Positions 1-7,881 are shown, counted from the stretch's first letter. The stretch: DNA of 15,381 nt from Acidimicrobiia bacterium (GCA_029865445.1 JAOUGY010000055.1:1-15381), one strand, 5' to 3'. Made by a program: numbers and translations. The notes: generated from the letters alone by a model not told the origin.

Positions 1-604
1 CGGGGAGCGAGTCCGGGAGGTAGTCGCCCACCACGAGGTGGATGTAGCCGGTTTCGCTCTCTTCGAGCGGTACGGCACCTCGTAGCCGGTCTGACCGGTC
101 GCCGATGAGCCGGGCCGGTCCGGTGGGAAGCGGGCCGCACACGGCCGAGAGAGCCACCGAGAGGGCCGTGACGTGACCGATGTCGTCGTCAGGGGTGAGA
201 TCGCCGAGCGCTGAGACGATGGGGTCGGGAAGGCCGATCGCCCGCATGTGGGCTCCGTCCCAGTTCGCTCCCGCCATCAGGTCGGGTCCCGGCAGCGAGA
301 GGGTCCTGGCCGGCGCCCGCTCGGACTTCGGGAGAGCGGCCTCCGACATCTCCTCTCGTTCGGCGGCGGCGAGCATCCGGTCGAACGCACCGGCGACACC
401 TGGCCCCTCGCTGGTTACCTCGGCTTCGATCTCGACAACCTCGCGCGTGAAGAATCCGGCGAACCCGCCCTTTCGGACTCTGTCGGCCCGGACGATCTTC
501 GCCGCCGTACCGTGCTGATTGGAGAGGCGTCCGAGCGCCTCCTCGACGGTGTTCGCCTCGATCGTCACCGTGATGGGATCAGGCAGTGTGAGATGGTTCG
601 CCAT
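1..604 (-). CDS. FlhF-like protein, N-terminal part (runs off the left edge)
   Basis: An uninterrupted frame of 201 codons starts at ATG 604 and leaves the window at base 1. The start is supported by GGAG (bases 617-614) nine bases upstream and by a 26-bp overlap with the end of flhA. Residues 19-59 resemble the start of FlhF, the SRP-type GTPase that helps place or number flagella: TVEEAL, then a stretch ending in AKIV, then the hallmark RKGGFAGFF at 44-52 followed by REVVEI. The gene's place directly after flhA is also where flhF is commonly found. However, residues 60-201 show no GxxGxGKT P-loop; the nearest region, around GPLPTGPARLIGDRSDRL, lacks the Lys-Thr. Either the GTPase core lies further on, or the gene is a degenerate FlhF relative. 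Family assignment is by my reading of the N-terminus only. Confidence 0.6.
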   Translation of the reverse strand, partial: MANHLTLPDPITVTIEANTVEEALGRLSNQHGTAAKIVRADRVRKGGFAGFFTREVVEIEAEVTSEGPGVAGAFDRMLAAAEREEMSEAALPKSERAPARTLSLPGPDLMAGANWDGAHMRAIGLPDPIVSALGDLTPDDDIGHVTALSVALSAVCGPLPTGPARLIGDRSDRLRGAVPLEESETGYIHLVVGDYLPDSLP

Positions 605-2630
605 GTTCGATCACTCCGATCGGGATCAGTTCCAGGTGTCCGGGGATTTCGGGATAGGCGACGACCGGGAGGTCGACGCCCAAGGAGGAGAGCGTGCGTT
701 GCATCGGCTTGCGGAGGGCGAGGCTGCACACCAGGGCGATGGCGTCGCCCGATGCGGCAGCCAACGCCGCCGCGGCATCTGAACGCAGACGGTCCAGCTG
801 TTCGGGGCCGAGAACCAGATGGGAAGTGCCGTCGACCTGGCGTATCGCCTCGTGATAGGCGGCCTCCAGACCGGGATCGAGGGTGATCACCTTCAGCCTC
901 CCCTGGGGAGCGAGGCGGGCAATGATCGCCGCACCCATGGAAACCCGCGCTGCAGCGACGAGGGCCTCGACCGTCCTCGTCTCGAGGCTCTTGGCGGCGA
1001 CGGCTTCCACGATTCTGCCGATGTCCCGAATCGACACCCTGTCGTCGAGGAGCCCCCGGAGAACGGCATGCAGCGTCTGTATCGGCAGGACGTCCGTCCC
1101 GACCTCGTTGGCCAGGAGCGGCTCGTCGTACCGGAGGCCATCGACGAGCATCGAGACGTCCTGACGACTCAAGAGTTGAGATGCGTTTGTGCGCACCACC
1201 TCGGCGAGGTGGGTCACGACCGCCGAGGACCGATCCACGACGGTGGCCCCGGTGGCGGCGGCAGCGCTGCGAGCGCTGTCGGGCACCCAGAACGCTTCCA
1301 GCCCGAACACGGGTTCCGTGGTACGCGTGCCGCCCATTGCCTTGAGGTCGGACCCGTCGCCCATGGGGAGGGCCATGAGCTGGTCGCGTGGGGCGATACC
1401 CCGACCGACCTCGGTCCCTCTGAGCAGGATCGAGTACGACGACTCGGGAAGAGTGGCATCGTCCCTCACGCGCAACAGTGGGATGACGACGCCCAGTTCG
1501 TCGGCGAGCTGGCGCCGCAATGCCCGTACCCGTTCCATGAGGTCGCCCCCCCGCTCGGGATCGACCAGGTCGAGAATCTCGTGGCTGAGATGGAGTTCTA
1601 GCGGCTCCACCCGCATCCGCTCGATGAGCGCCTCCGGGTCGTCTGGGCTGGTGCGGATCTCCGGCTCGCCCGGCAACGGAATCTCGTCTTCGACGTCCCC
1701 CACCGCCCGTGTCGAGACGAAGAAGAGGATCGCGGCGAGCGAGAAGAACGGGATCTTGGGAAGACCGGGGAGCATGCCCATTCCTGCTATCACCGCGGCG
1801 CCGATGCGAAGGGCATCTCGGTTGCCGAAGATCTGGCTACCGAGGTCGGCTCCCACGGAGTTGTCCGACCCGACCCGGGTCACGAGGAGGCCCGTGGCGA
1901 TCGAGATGAGCAGCGCCGGGATCTGGGACACGAGACCATCTCCCACCGACAGTCGGGAGTACGTGTCCACCGCAGCCGAGAAGTCGAGCCCGGCCGAGCC
2001 CAGTCCGATCGCCATCCCGCCGATCAGGTTGACCGTGGTGATGATGATGCCGGCGATGGCGTCGCCTTTGACGAACTTGGAGGCACCGTCCATCGCGCCG
2101 TAGAAGTCGGCTTCCTTGGCGATCTTGGCGCGCATCTCGCGGGCCTGGGCCTCGTTGATGAGCCCCGAGCCGAGGTCGGCGTCGATGGCCATCTGCTTTC
2201 CGGGCATGGCGTCGAGCGTGAATCTCGCTGCGACCTCGGCCACCCGGCCGGCGCCATTGGTGATCACGACGAATTGGATGATGACGAGGATCAGGAACAC
2301 CACGAGGCCCACGATCACCGATCCACCGATGACGAAGGTGCCGAAGGCGTCGATCACCTTGCCCGCATACCCGTTCAAGAGGATGAGACGGGTGGAAGAG
2401 ACGTTCAAAGCCAACCGGGCCAGGGTGGCCACGAGAAGGAACGAGGGAAACACGGAGAACTCGAGCGAGTCCTTGAGCAACATCGCCCCCAGCAGTGCCA
2501 GGACCGCAAGCGTGAAGTTGGCGGCGAGCATCACGTCCAACAGCACCGGTGGCATGGGCACCACCATCATGAGGACCACTGCAACCAGCACGAGCGGGGT
2601 CAGGAGCTGGGGGCTCAGGCGCTTCTTCAT
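579..2630 (-). CDS. flhA: Flagellar export gate protein FlhA
   Basis: FlhA is the large export-gate subunit of the flagellar type III secretion system. It couples the proton motive force to export and docks chaperone-substrate complexes through its cytoplasmic ring. The protein has 683 residues, close to the usual length of about 690. The N-terminal 310 or so residues are a series of hydrophobic segments with the family core LARLALNVSSTRLIL (70-84). The FHIPEP signature region RVAEVAARFTLDAMPGKQMA lies at 129-148. The C-terminal half is a soluble domain containing LSHEILDLVDPERGGDLMERV and a GLLDD(R)VSIRDI-type segment, typical of FlhA. ATG at 2630 overlaps the flhB stop by four bases (ATGA), which implies translational coupling. 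Its own 3' end overlaps the next gene by 26 bp. No truncation is seen. Confidence 0.97.
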   Translation of the reverse strand: MKKRLSPQLLTPLVLVAVVLMMVVPMPPVLLDVMLAANFTLAVLALLGAMLLKDSLEFSVFPSFLLVATLARLALNVSSTRLILLNGYAGKVIDAFGTFVIGGSVIVGLVVFLILVIIQFVVITNGAGRVAEVAARFTLDAMPGKQMAIDADLGSGLINEAQAREMRAKIAKEADFYGAMDGASKFVKGDAIAGIIITTVNLIGGMAIGLGSAGLDFSAAVDTYSRLSVGDGLVSQIPALLISIATGLLVTRVGSDNSVGADLGSQIFGNRDALRIGAAVIAGMGMLPGLPKIPFFSLAAILFFVSTRAVGDVEDEIPLPGEPEIRTSPDDPEALIERMRVEPLELHLSHEILDLVDPERGGDLMERVRALRRQLADELGVVIPLLRVRDDATLPESSYSILLRGTEVGRGIAPRDQLMALPMGDGSDLKAMGGTRTTEPVFGLEAFWVPDSARSAAAATGATVVDRSSAVVTHLAEVVRTNASQLLSRQDVSMLVDGLRYDEPLLANEVGTDVLPIQTLHAVLRGLLDDRVSIRDIGRIVEAVAAKSLETRTVEALVAAARVSMGAAIIARLAPQGRLKVITLDPGLEAAYHEAIRQVDGTSHLVLGPEQLDRLRSDAAAALAAASGDAIALVCSLALRKPMQRTLSSLGVDLPVVAYPEIPGHLELIPIGVIEHGEPSHTA

Positions 2631-3676
2631 GCGGCTCTCCCACGCCGTCCGGTCCGGCGGTACGCCTCAGCGAGCACGATGGCGGTGGCCTCGAACAGCG
2701 CCGACGGGACCATGCCGCCTACCTTGACCCGCTGATAGAGGGAACGGGCGAGGGGCCGGTTCTCGATGACCGGAACACCGTGGCGTGCCGCCATGCGCCG
2801 GATACGGCGGGCATGCCGATCGGTCCCTTTCGCGACCACTCGGGGCGCCGGTTCGGGCGGTTGATATGACAGGGCGACGGCGAAGTGGGTCGGGTTCGTG
2901 ACCACCACGTGCGCCGTGGCGACATTGATGAGGCGATTCCTGCTCATCTCGGCCGCCCTCCTTCTCCGCTGCGCTTTCACGAGCGGATCGCCTTCGTTCG
3001 ACTTGTACTCCTGTTTGATCTCCTCTTTGGACATGCGCATGCCCCTGGAAACCTTCCAGCGGTTGAACACGTAGTCGGCGACCCCGATGAACAGTGCGAG
3101 CAGCGCGGCGCGCACGAGCACGTCCCAAACCACGGCCGAGACGTCGCGAAGGGCCCGGTCGAGGTTGCGGACGCCCGCCAGATCGCGGATCGCGTTCGAG
3201 ACAGGTCCGTAGGCGATGGCCGCGAACAGACCCAGCTTGAGGGCGGATCGAACAAGCTCCCAGGTCGCGGTGGCCGGTTTCAGCTTCTCGAGGCCGCGTT
3301 TGGGGCTGAGATTGGAGAGTTTCGGCTTGGCGGCCTCGGGTGTCAGCACGAACCCGACTTGAGACACCGCGCCGGCGATACCGAGGATTGTGGCGACAGC
3401 CAGGAATGGGGCGACGCCGATGACGAACATCGATAGCGCGGTGGTACCCAGCGACTCGAGCGATGGTCCGGACCCGGCGGATCCCAGGAGGTGGCGGGCG
3501 TCCTCGAATACGGCTGCGGTCGTTCGTCCGCCGAAGGCGCGAAGAGCCACGAGTGCAGTGACGAACGATGCGGCGATTCCCACTTCGGTCGACTTCGGGA
3601 TCTGGCCCTTCCGACGCGCATCCCGCTTGCGTTTCTGCGTCGGTTTCTCGGTTTTTTGGGATTTGTCTTCGCTCAC
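2627..3676 (-). CDS. flhB: Flagellar export switch protein FlhB
   Basis: FlhB is the membrane switch that changes export from rod/hook to filament substrates after autocleavage. The sequence has the classic N-terminus SEDKSQKTEKPTQKRKRDARRKGQIPKS, four hydrophobic segments, the basic linker MSKEEIKQEYKSNEGDP, and the autocleavage motif N261-P-T-H264 (NPTHFAVAL). I chose GTG at 3676 (349 aa) because family members begin right at SEDKSQKTEKPT. The frame stays open to a second GTG at 3706, which would add MATIRSVWHA; neither start has a convincing Shine-Dalgarno. Its 3' end overlaps flhA by four bases. In most bacteria flhB follows fliR directly, but here about 4.2 kb of unrelated genes lie between them. 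It must therefore be expressed from the 117-129 bp upstream gap or by read-through from dinB and its neighbour. Confidence 0.96.
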   Translation of the reverse strand: MSEDKSQKTEKPTQKRKRDARRKGQIPKSTEVGIAASFVTALVALRAFGGRTTAAVFEDARHLLGSAGSGPSLESLGTTALSMFVIGVAPFLAVATILGIAGAVSQVGFVLTPEAAKPKLSNLSPKRGLEKLKPATATWELVRSALKLGLFAAIAYGPVSNAIRDLAGVRNLDRALRDVSAVVWDVLVRAALLALFIGVADYVFNRWKVSRGMRMSKEEIKQEYKSNEGDPLVKAQRRRRAAEMSRNRLINVATAHVVVTNPTHFAVALSYQPPEPAPRVVAKGTDRHARRIRRMAARHGVPVIENRPLARSLYQRVKVGGMVPSALFEATAIVLAEAYRRTGRRGRAA

Positions 3677-3706
3677 GGCATGCCAAACAGACCTGATGGT
3701 CGCCAC

Positions 3707-3823
3707 ATCCGTGGGCGAGGCTCTCTTCCCTGATGGTCCTCCGGTCGGCCGGTTCGCCGTGGACCTAAGCGCCCCAGTCCTGTCTCCCTGGAGGCACGTG
3801 CCGGCGGCGAGCCCGCCGTCCGT
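3707..3823. other. Intergenic region upstream of flhB
   Basis: This 117-bp gap separates the metallo-hydrolase stop from flhB. It holds a 10-bp perfect palindrome GGCACGTGCC (3793-3802) and a small CGGCGG/CCGCCG hairpin just beside it. No T-run follows on the minus strand, so I do not call a terminator. A GGAGG on the minus strand sits too far from either flhB start to serve it. I see no recognisable -35/-10 pair, although this is the natural place for a promoter of flhB-flhA. Confidence 0.4.
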
Positions 3824-4573
3824 TCAGATCAGGAACGAACCACCCGGTAGCGCCACCGAGACCTCGTCGCCGAATGCCGCCGCGGCTTCGGAGTGGGGGC
3901 GTTCCGGTTCCCAGTGGCGGGGGATGTGGGTGATCACGAGGCGACCTACGCCGGCGGAGCGCCCGACCTGGCCTGCCTCGGTGGCGTTGAGGTGATAGGG
4001 ATATCCGAACTCCGCCCGCGTGCCGACGAGCGTCGCTTCGCACAAGAACACGTCGGCTCCATCGGCGATGGCGTGCCAGGTGCCTTCGGGGCCCGTGTCG
4101 CCGGTGTACGCCAGTGATCGCCCGTCGGCCTCGAATCGCATGGCCACAGTGTGAACGGGGTGATGCGACTCCCTGAAGCCAACTCGGATCGAGCCGATGT
4201 CGAGGACGGTTGCGTCGGCCACTGGGACGAACTCGAAGGTTCGGGCGATGACATCGGTCTGATTCGGCGACACGAACGCGATCATCTTGTCGATCACGGC
4301 CTGCGGTGCGTACACCGGCATCTTCGCCCTCGCCCCGATCGGGTATGGATAGGCGAGCGCATGGAACAGGGCAAGCAGGTCCAGGCAGTGGTCAGGGTGT
4401 TCGTGGCTGATCACGACCGCGTCCACCGTGTCCAGCTGATCGGGAAAATGCATGAGGGTCCCTGCCCCGATGTCACACCAGATACGGGTTTCTGCGTGGT
4501 CGATGAGGTAGCCCGACGTGGCGACACCCGGGGTGGGGTACCCGCCGGCGCTCCCGAGCACGGTCAAATCCAT
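3824..4573 (-). CDS. Metallo-beta-lactamase-fold hydrolase, Rv1339-like
   Basis: The protein has 249 residues and a complete binuclear metal site of the RNase Z-like branch of the metallo-beta-lactamase fold: H57-x-H59-x-D61-H62 in SHEHPDHCLDLL, a third histidine in the ESHHPVH segment (137-141), D159 in AYTGDTGPE and H216 in ITHIPRHW. The segments DVFLCEAT, HLNATEAG and AGVGRLVITHIP match, from memory, the mycobacterial Rv1339 group. A member of that group has been reported as an atypical cyclic-nucleotide phosphodiesterase. Substrate cannot be read from this sequence; a phosphodiesterase or another phosphoester hydrolase is likely. No signal peptide is seen, so it should be cytosolic. ATG 4573 lies 23 bp after the dinB stop, so the two genes probably share a transcript. 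Nothing in it is flagellar. Confidence 0.85.
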   Translation of the reverse strand: MDLTVLGSAGGYPTPGVATSGYLIDHAETRIWCDIGAGTLMHFPDQLDTVDAVVISHEHPDHCLDLLALFHALAYPYPIGARAKMPVYAPQAVIDKMIAFVSPNQTDVIARTFEFVPVADATVLDIGSIRVGFRESHHPVHTVAMRFEADGRSLAYTGDTGPEGTWHAIADGADVFLCEATLVGTRAEFGYPYHLNATEAGQVGRSAGVGRLVITHIPRHWEPERPHSEAAAAFGDEVSVALPGGSFLI

Positions 4574-4596
4574 GCGGCGAGTGTACGAGGTCGCCC

Positions 4597-5832
4597 TCAG
4601 TCCTTCTCGGCGAGCTTCCTGAACTCATCGGGTACCCCCCGTCCCGACTCGTCGAGGAGCACGGAGGCTCGGCCGACCGAGTCCTTTCCGAATCTCGCTC
4701 GAGCTTGGTCGACTCGTTCGTCGATCATGCGGTGCGCGGCTCCAGATGGGCTTCCGGCGCGAGTGGGATGGCCGGAATCGAACGGGAGTTCCAACTGCAG
4801 GGCTTCCCCGGGTTCGAGGTGGGAGACGCTGATCGAAACGAGCGTGACGGGCCCGTCGTGGGACGTGCGGGCCGATGCCAACAAAGGGAGGCTGGCGTGG
4901 TGGAGGGCGCCGGTGGTGCTCACCGCCGCCGGAAACGTGACCGACCGAGTGACGCTGGACATGTCGTCGAATCGGACGCGAACGGTGATGGTTCGACCGG
5001 CCCGGCCCTTCTTGCGGAGGCGGGCCGCGACCCGGTCGGCGATGCTGAGGAGCGTACGACCGAGAGCAGCATCGTCGTCGAGCCCTCTGCCGAGTGCGCT
5101 TTGGGAGCCGACGGATCCGGCGCGGCCGCCCACCGTGACGCGCCGGTGATCGAGGTTCCATGCCAGAGAGTGGAGGTGGTTGCCCGACCCGGCGCCGAGC
5201 CAGCGGACGAGGGTCTCTCGGGGCGTGGCGGCGAGCTGACCGACGGTGTGGACACCGTGCGCCGATAGTTTTTCGTCGGTGACGGGACCGACACCCCAGA
5301 TGACCCGGACGGGGAGCCGGTGCAGCCATTCGAGTTCGGTGTCGGGATCGATGAACAGGAGGCCGTCGGGCTTTGCCTGGGCCGAGGCGACCTTGGCGAG
5401 GAATTTGGTGGATGCGATGCCGACGGAGATGGGCAGGCCGACCTCGATACGGACCCGCCGGCGGACTTCAGCGCCGATCTTGCTGGGTTCGCCCAACAGG
5501 TGAATGGACCCGGACACATCGAGGAACGCCTCGTCTATGGAGATCTGCTCGACCAGCGGTGTCATGTCGGCACAGATGTCCATCACTGCTTCGGAAAGCT
5601 CGGCATACCTGTCGAACGATCCATTCACGACGATCGCCGAGGGACAGAGCTCCAGCGCCCGACGCACCCCCATGGGAGCGGACACCCCGAATGCTCGGGC
5701 TTCATACGAAGCCGCAAGCACCACGCCACCGCCGACCAGGACGGGTTTGCCTTTCAGCTCGGGTCGAAGCATCTGTTCGACCGACGCATAGAAGGCGTCG
5801 AGATCGACATGCAGAATGTTCGCCTCACCCAC
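4597..5832 (-). CDS. dinB: DNA polymerase IV (Y-family translesion polymerase)
   Basis: DinB copies past damaged template bases with low fidelity. With the GTG start at 5832 the protein has 411 residues. Motif I is D10-L-D12-A-F-Y15 (VDLDAFYASVEQ, Y15 being the expected steric gate). The catalytic D100-E101 sit in SIDEAFLDVSG. The palm motif VGIASTKFLAKVASAQAKPDG, a helix-hairpin-helix (WGVGPVTDEKLSAHGVHTVGQLA) and the little-finger domain follow. QLELPF at 346-351 is a likely beta-clamp binding motif, followed by a 60-residue tail of the kind seen in actinobacterial relatives. The frame is open a further 24 codons upstream to 5904, but that extension (MRTRVPY...) is encoded by a palindromic repeat and matches no polymerase; GTG 5832 gives the family N-terminus. 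I see no LexA box (GAAC-N4-GTTC) in the short upstream gap. Confidence 0.95.
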   Translation of the reverse strand: MGEANILHVDLDAFYASVEQMLRPELKGKPVLVGGGVVLAASYEARAFGVSAPMGVRRALELCPSAIVVNGSFDRYAELSEAVMDICADMTPLVEQISIDEAFLDVSGSIHLLGEPSKIGAEVRRRVRIEVGLPISVGIASTKFLAKVASAQAKPDGLLFIDPDTELEWLHRLPVRVIWGVGPVTDEKLSAHGVHTVGQLAATPRETLVRWLGAGSGNHLHSLAWNLDHRRVTVGGRAGSVGSQSALGRGLDDDAALGRTLLSIADRVAARLRKKGRAGRTITVRVRFDDMSSVTRSVTFPAAVSTTGALHHASLPLLASARTSHDGPVTLVSISVSHLEPGEALQLELPFDSGHPTRAGSPSGAAHRMIDERVDQARARFGKDSVGRASVLLDESGRGVPDEFRKLAEKD

Positions 5833-5858
5833 AAATCCAGTATCGCGAACCCCTGTGA

Positions 5859-5910
5859 CCGAAATTGCGTACAAGAGTGCCGTATATGGAACTCTCGTAC
5901 GCAATTTCGG
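5859..5910. repeat. 52-bp imperfect palindrome between dinB and the hydrolase gene
   Basis: The two 26-base arms (5859-5884 and 5885-5910) pair at 23 of 26 positions. The outermost 14 bases of each arm, CCGAAATTGCGTAC, are identical. The centre is TATA with no spacer. The palindrome covers nearly all of the 53 bp between the dinB GTG (5832) and the hydrolase ATG (5886), and it includes that ATG. Because the arms are inverted copies, both divergent frames read MRTRVPY...YAIS if extended into it, an artefact of the repeat. It could be a dyad operator for the divergent pair, or one copy of a REP/MITE-like repetitive element; a relative lies at 7849-7868. Confidence 0.85.
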
Positions 5911-7847
5911 AAGACGTGGGGATCGTGATGAGTGACGGGACGCGCCTGTCGGCGCGAATCTGGATGCCGGACTCCGCTCTCACCGAACCCGTGCCCGCCA
6001 TCCTCGAATACCTCCCGTACCGGAAACGGGACGGAACGGCCGATCGCGACGCCCTCACCCACCCGTTCTTCGTCACACACGGCTACGCCTGCGTCCGTGT
6101 GGACATTCGAGGCAACGGTGAGTCCGAGGGTCTCATGACCGACGAGTACACCGAAACCGAACTTCGCGACGCCTGCGAGGTGATCGCCTGGCTGCGAGAT
6201 CAGCCCTGGTGCAGTGGTTCGATCGGCATGATGGGGATCTCGTGGGGAGGCTTCAACGCCCTCCAGGTGGCCTGGCGGCGTCCGCCCGGTCTCGATGCGA
6301 TCGTCACGCTCTGTTCCACCGTCGATCGCTACGCCGATGACATCCACTACAAGGGCGGTTGCCTGCTCGGGGAGAACTTCGGCTGGGCGTCCACGATGCT
6401 GTCCTACTCGTCCCGACCGCCCGACCCGGCACTGGTGGGCGAGAAGTGGCTCGAGATGTGGAAGTCCCGGCTCGACTCTCTGCCGTTCCTCATCGAGCCT
6501 TGGCTCCGGCATCAGCTCAGAGACGGCTACTGGCGGCATGGGTCGGTATGCGAGGACTACGGAGCCATCCAGACCCCGACGCTGGCGATCGGCGGATGGC
6601 ACGACGGGTATCGGAACACCGTCGCCCATCTCGTCGAGAACCTGGAACCGCCGACAAAGGGAATCGTGGGGCCGTGGATCCACAAGTATCCCCACTTCGC
6701 CAAACCCGAACCAGCCATCGGGTTTCTCCAGGTGGCGCTTCGGTGGTGGGATCGGTGGCTCAAGGGGATCCCCAACGGAGCCGAACACGACCCGGACATG
6801 AGGCTCTTCGAGCTCGAGTCGTTGGAGCCGGCCCGGTGGCACGATGAGCGTCCCGGCCGCTGGGTCGCACACCAGACCTGGGGTGAGCCAGACACGAAGA
6901 CGCTGTTCCTCGCCGGCCAAGCGCTTGCGAACGAGCCGGGACCCGTCGCCGCTGCCGTATCGAGTCCCCAACGCTGCGGCCAGTGTTGTGGCGAGTACTT
7001 CCCGATGGCGTTCGGTCCGGAGCTACCAGCCGATCAAACGGACGACGATCGGCTGTCCGTTTGCTTCGACTCCGACGTGTTGGACGCAGGCGTGACGATC
7101 AACGGAAGACCCGAGGCGACGATGACAGTATCTGCCGATGTCGACACGGCGTTCTTGGCGCTGCGGCTCTGCGACGTTCGGCCGGATGGCACGTCGGCTC
7201 TCATCTCCCACGGCTTCCTCAATCTGACGCACCGTTTCGGGCACGATCGAGTAGTGCCCATCGACGTGGGATCGGTCTTCGAGATCACGGTGCCTCTCGA
7301 TCACGCCGCGTACACGGTGCCGGCGGGTCACCGTCTCCGGTTGGCGCTGTCGACGACGTACTGGCCCTTCGTATGGCCATCCCCCACGGCGGCCTCGGTT
7401 GTCGTGACCGCCGGTCAAGTGACATTGCCGGTCCGTGCGGGCGACGGTGAGTGGCGCTTCGAGCCACCCACCACCGCCCCACCCCGTTCTGTCGTCACGC
7501 GGAGAGAACCGTCGAACTCGAAGACGGTCACCTCGACGGACGGCTCGACGGTCACGGAGATCGTGTTCGACTTCGGGGAGGTCGAAGACGTCGAGCACGG
7601 ACTCGTGGCGGGGGAGCGGTGCCACGAGAGGTGGTCGATCGGTGACGATCCTCTCTCGGCTCGCGTGGACATCGACTGGCGGCAGGTGGGTGGCCGGCCC
7701 GGATCCATGTGGTCCACGGACACGCGTTCGACGATGACGTCGGACGCAGACTCGTTCCACGTGACCGCGGTGGTGCTCGCCCGCCTCGAAGGAGAGGTAT
7801 TCGCCACCCGCGAATTCGAGGCCACCATCCCGCGCGAGGGCGTGTGA
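5886..7847 (+). CDS. CocE/NonD-family alpha/beta hydrolase
   Basis: This is a 653-residue serine hydrolase of the CocE/NonD (X-Pro dipeptidyl-peptidase S15) superfamily, which cleaves esters, amides or acyl-peptides; the substrate here is unknown. The N-terminal MSDGTRLSARIWMP (15-28) is the family opening. VDIRGNGESEG (72-82) precedes the nucleophile elbow G117-I-S119-W-G (S119). The acid is probably D240 in GGWHDGYRN and the base H266 in GPWIHKYPH. After about residue 330 the sequence becomes beta-rich and fits the C-terminal jelly-roll domain (VPAGHRLRLALSTTYWPFVWPSP). No signal peptide is seen. ATG 5886 is preferred; a TTG at 5865 would add seven residues taken from the palindrome, and ATG 5928 would cut family sequence. 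There is no clear Shine-Dalgarno. It is the only plus-strand gene, divergent from dinB and convergent with fliR, and looks inserted. Confidence 0.92.
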   Translation: MELSYAISEDVGIVMSDGTRLSARIWMPDSALTEPVPAILEYLPYRKRDGTADRDALTHPFFVTHGYACVRVDIRGNGESEGLMTDEYTETELRDACEVIAWLRDQPWCSGSIGMMGISWGGFNALQVAWRRPPGLDAIVTLCSTVDRYADDIHYKGGCLLGENFGWASTMLSYSSRPPDPALVGEKWLEMWKSRLDSLPFLIEPWLRHQLRDGYWRHGSVCEDYGAIQTPTLAIGGWHDGYRNTVAHLVENLEPPTKGIVGPWIHKYPHFAKPEPAIGFLQVALRWWDRWLKGIPNGAEHDPDMRLFELESLEPARWHDERPGRWVAHQTWGEPDTKTLFLAGQALANEPGPVAAAVSSPQRCGQCCGEYFPMAFGPELPADQTDDDRLSVCFDSDVLDAGVTINGRPEATMTVSADVDTAFLALRLCDVRPDGTSALISHGFLNLTHRFGHDRVVPIDVGSVFEITVPLDHAAYTVPAGHRLRLALSTTYWPFVWPSPTAASVVVTAGQVTLPVRAGDGEWRFEPPTTAPPRSVVTRREPSNSKTVTSTDGSTVTEIVFDFGEVEDVEHGLVAGERCHERWSIGDDPLSARVDIDWRQVGGRPGSMWSTDTRSTMTSDADSFHVTAVVLARLEGEVFATREFEATIPREGV

Positions 7848-7848
7848 A

Positions 7849-7868
7849 CCGAAATTACGCAATTCCGG
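7849..7868. repeat. 20-bp palindrome related to the 52-bp palindrome
   Basis: The left half reads CCGAAATTACGC and the right half, read on the other strand, CCGGAATTGCGTAA. They match the 14-base arm CCGAAATTGCGTAC of the 5859-5910 palindrome at 11 and 12 of 14 positions. Eight of ten positions pair directly; in a minus-strand transcript the other two form G-U pairs. It sits in the 34-bp gap between the convergent hydrolase and fliR stop codons. It may be a repetitive element, a junction scar or a weak shared terminator; there is no T-run. Confidence 0.65.
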
Positions 7869-7881
7869 GACGGGAGAGCGG

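Noticed and set aside
3793..3818. GC-rich hairpin after the metallo-hydrolase considered as a terminator
   Set aside because: The stem is six base pairs and no T-run follows on the minus strand.
5833..5885. SOS (LexA) box upstream of dinB
   Set aside because: GAAC is present but there is no GTTC at the right spacing for the GAAC-N4-GTTC operator.
5832..5904. 24-codon N-terminal extension of DNA polymerase IV, and seven-codon extension of the hydrolase, both reading MRTRVPY
   Set aside because: The matching N-termini come from the two arms of one palindrome, not from shared function; family alignments start at GTG 5832 and ATG 5886.
5754..6971. Long open frame of about 405 codons on the minus strand opposite the hydrolase gene
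   Set aside because: It is a shadow of the GC-rich hydrolase frame. The plus-strand protein has a catalytic triad and family motifs; the antisense translation shows none and overlaps dinB.
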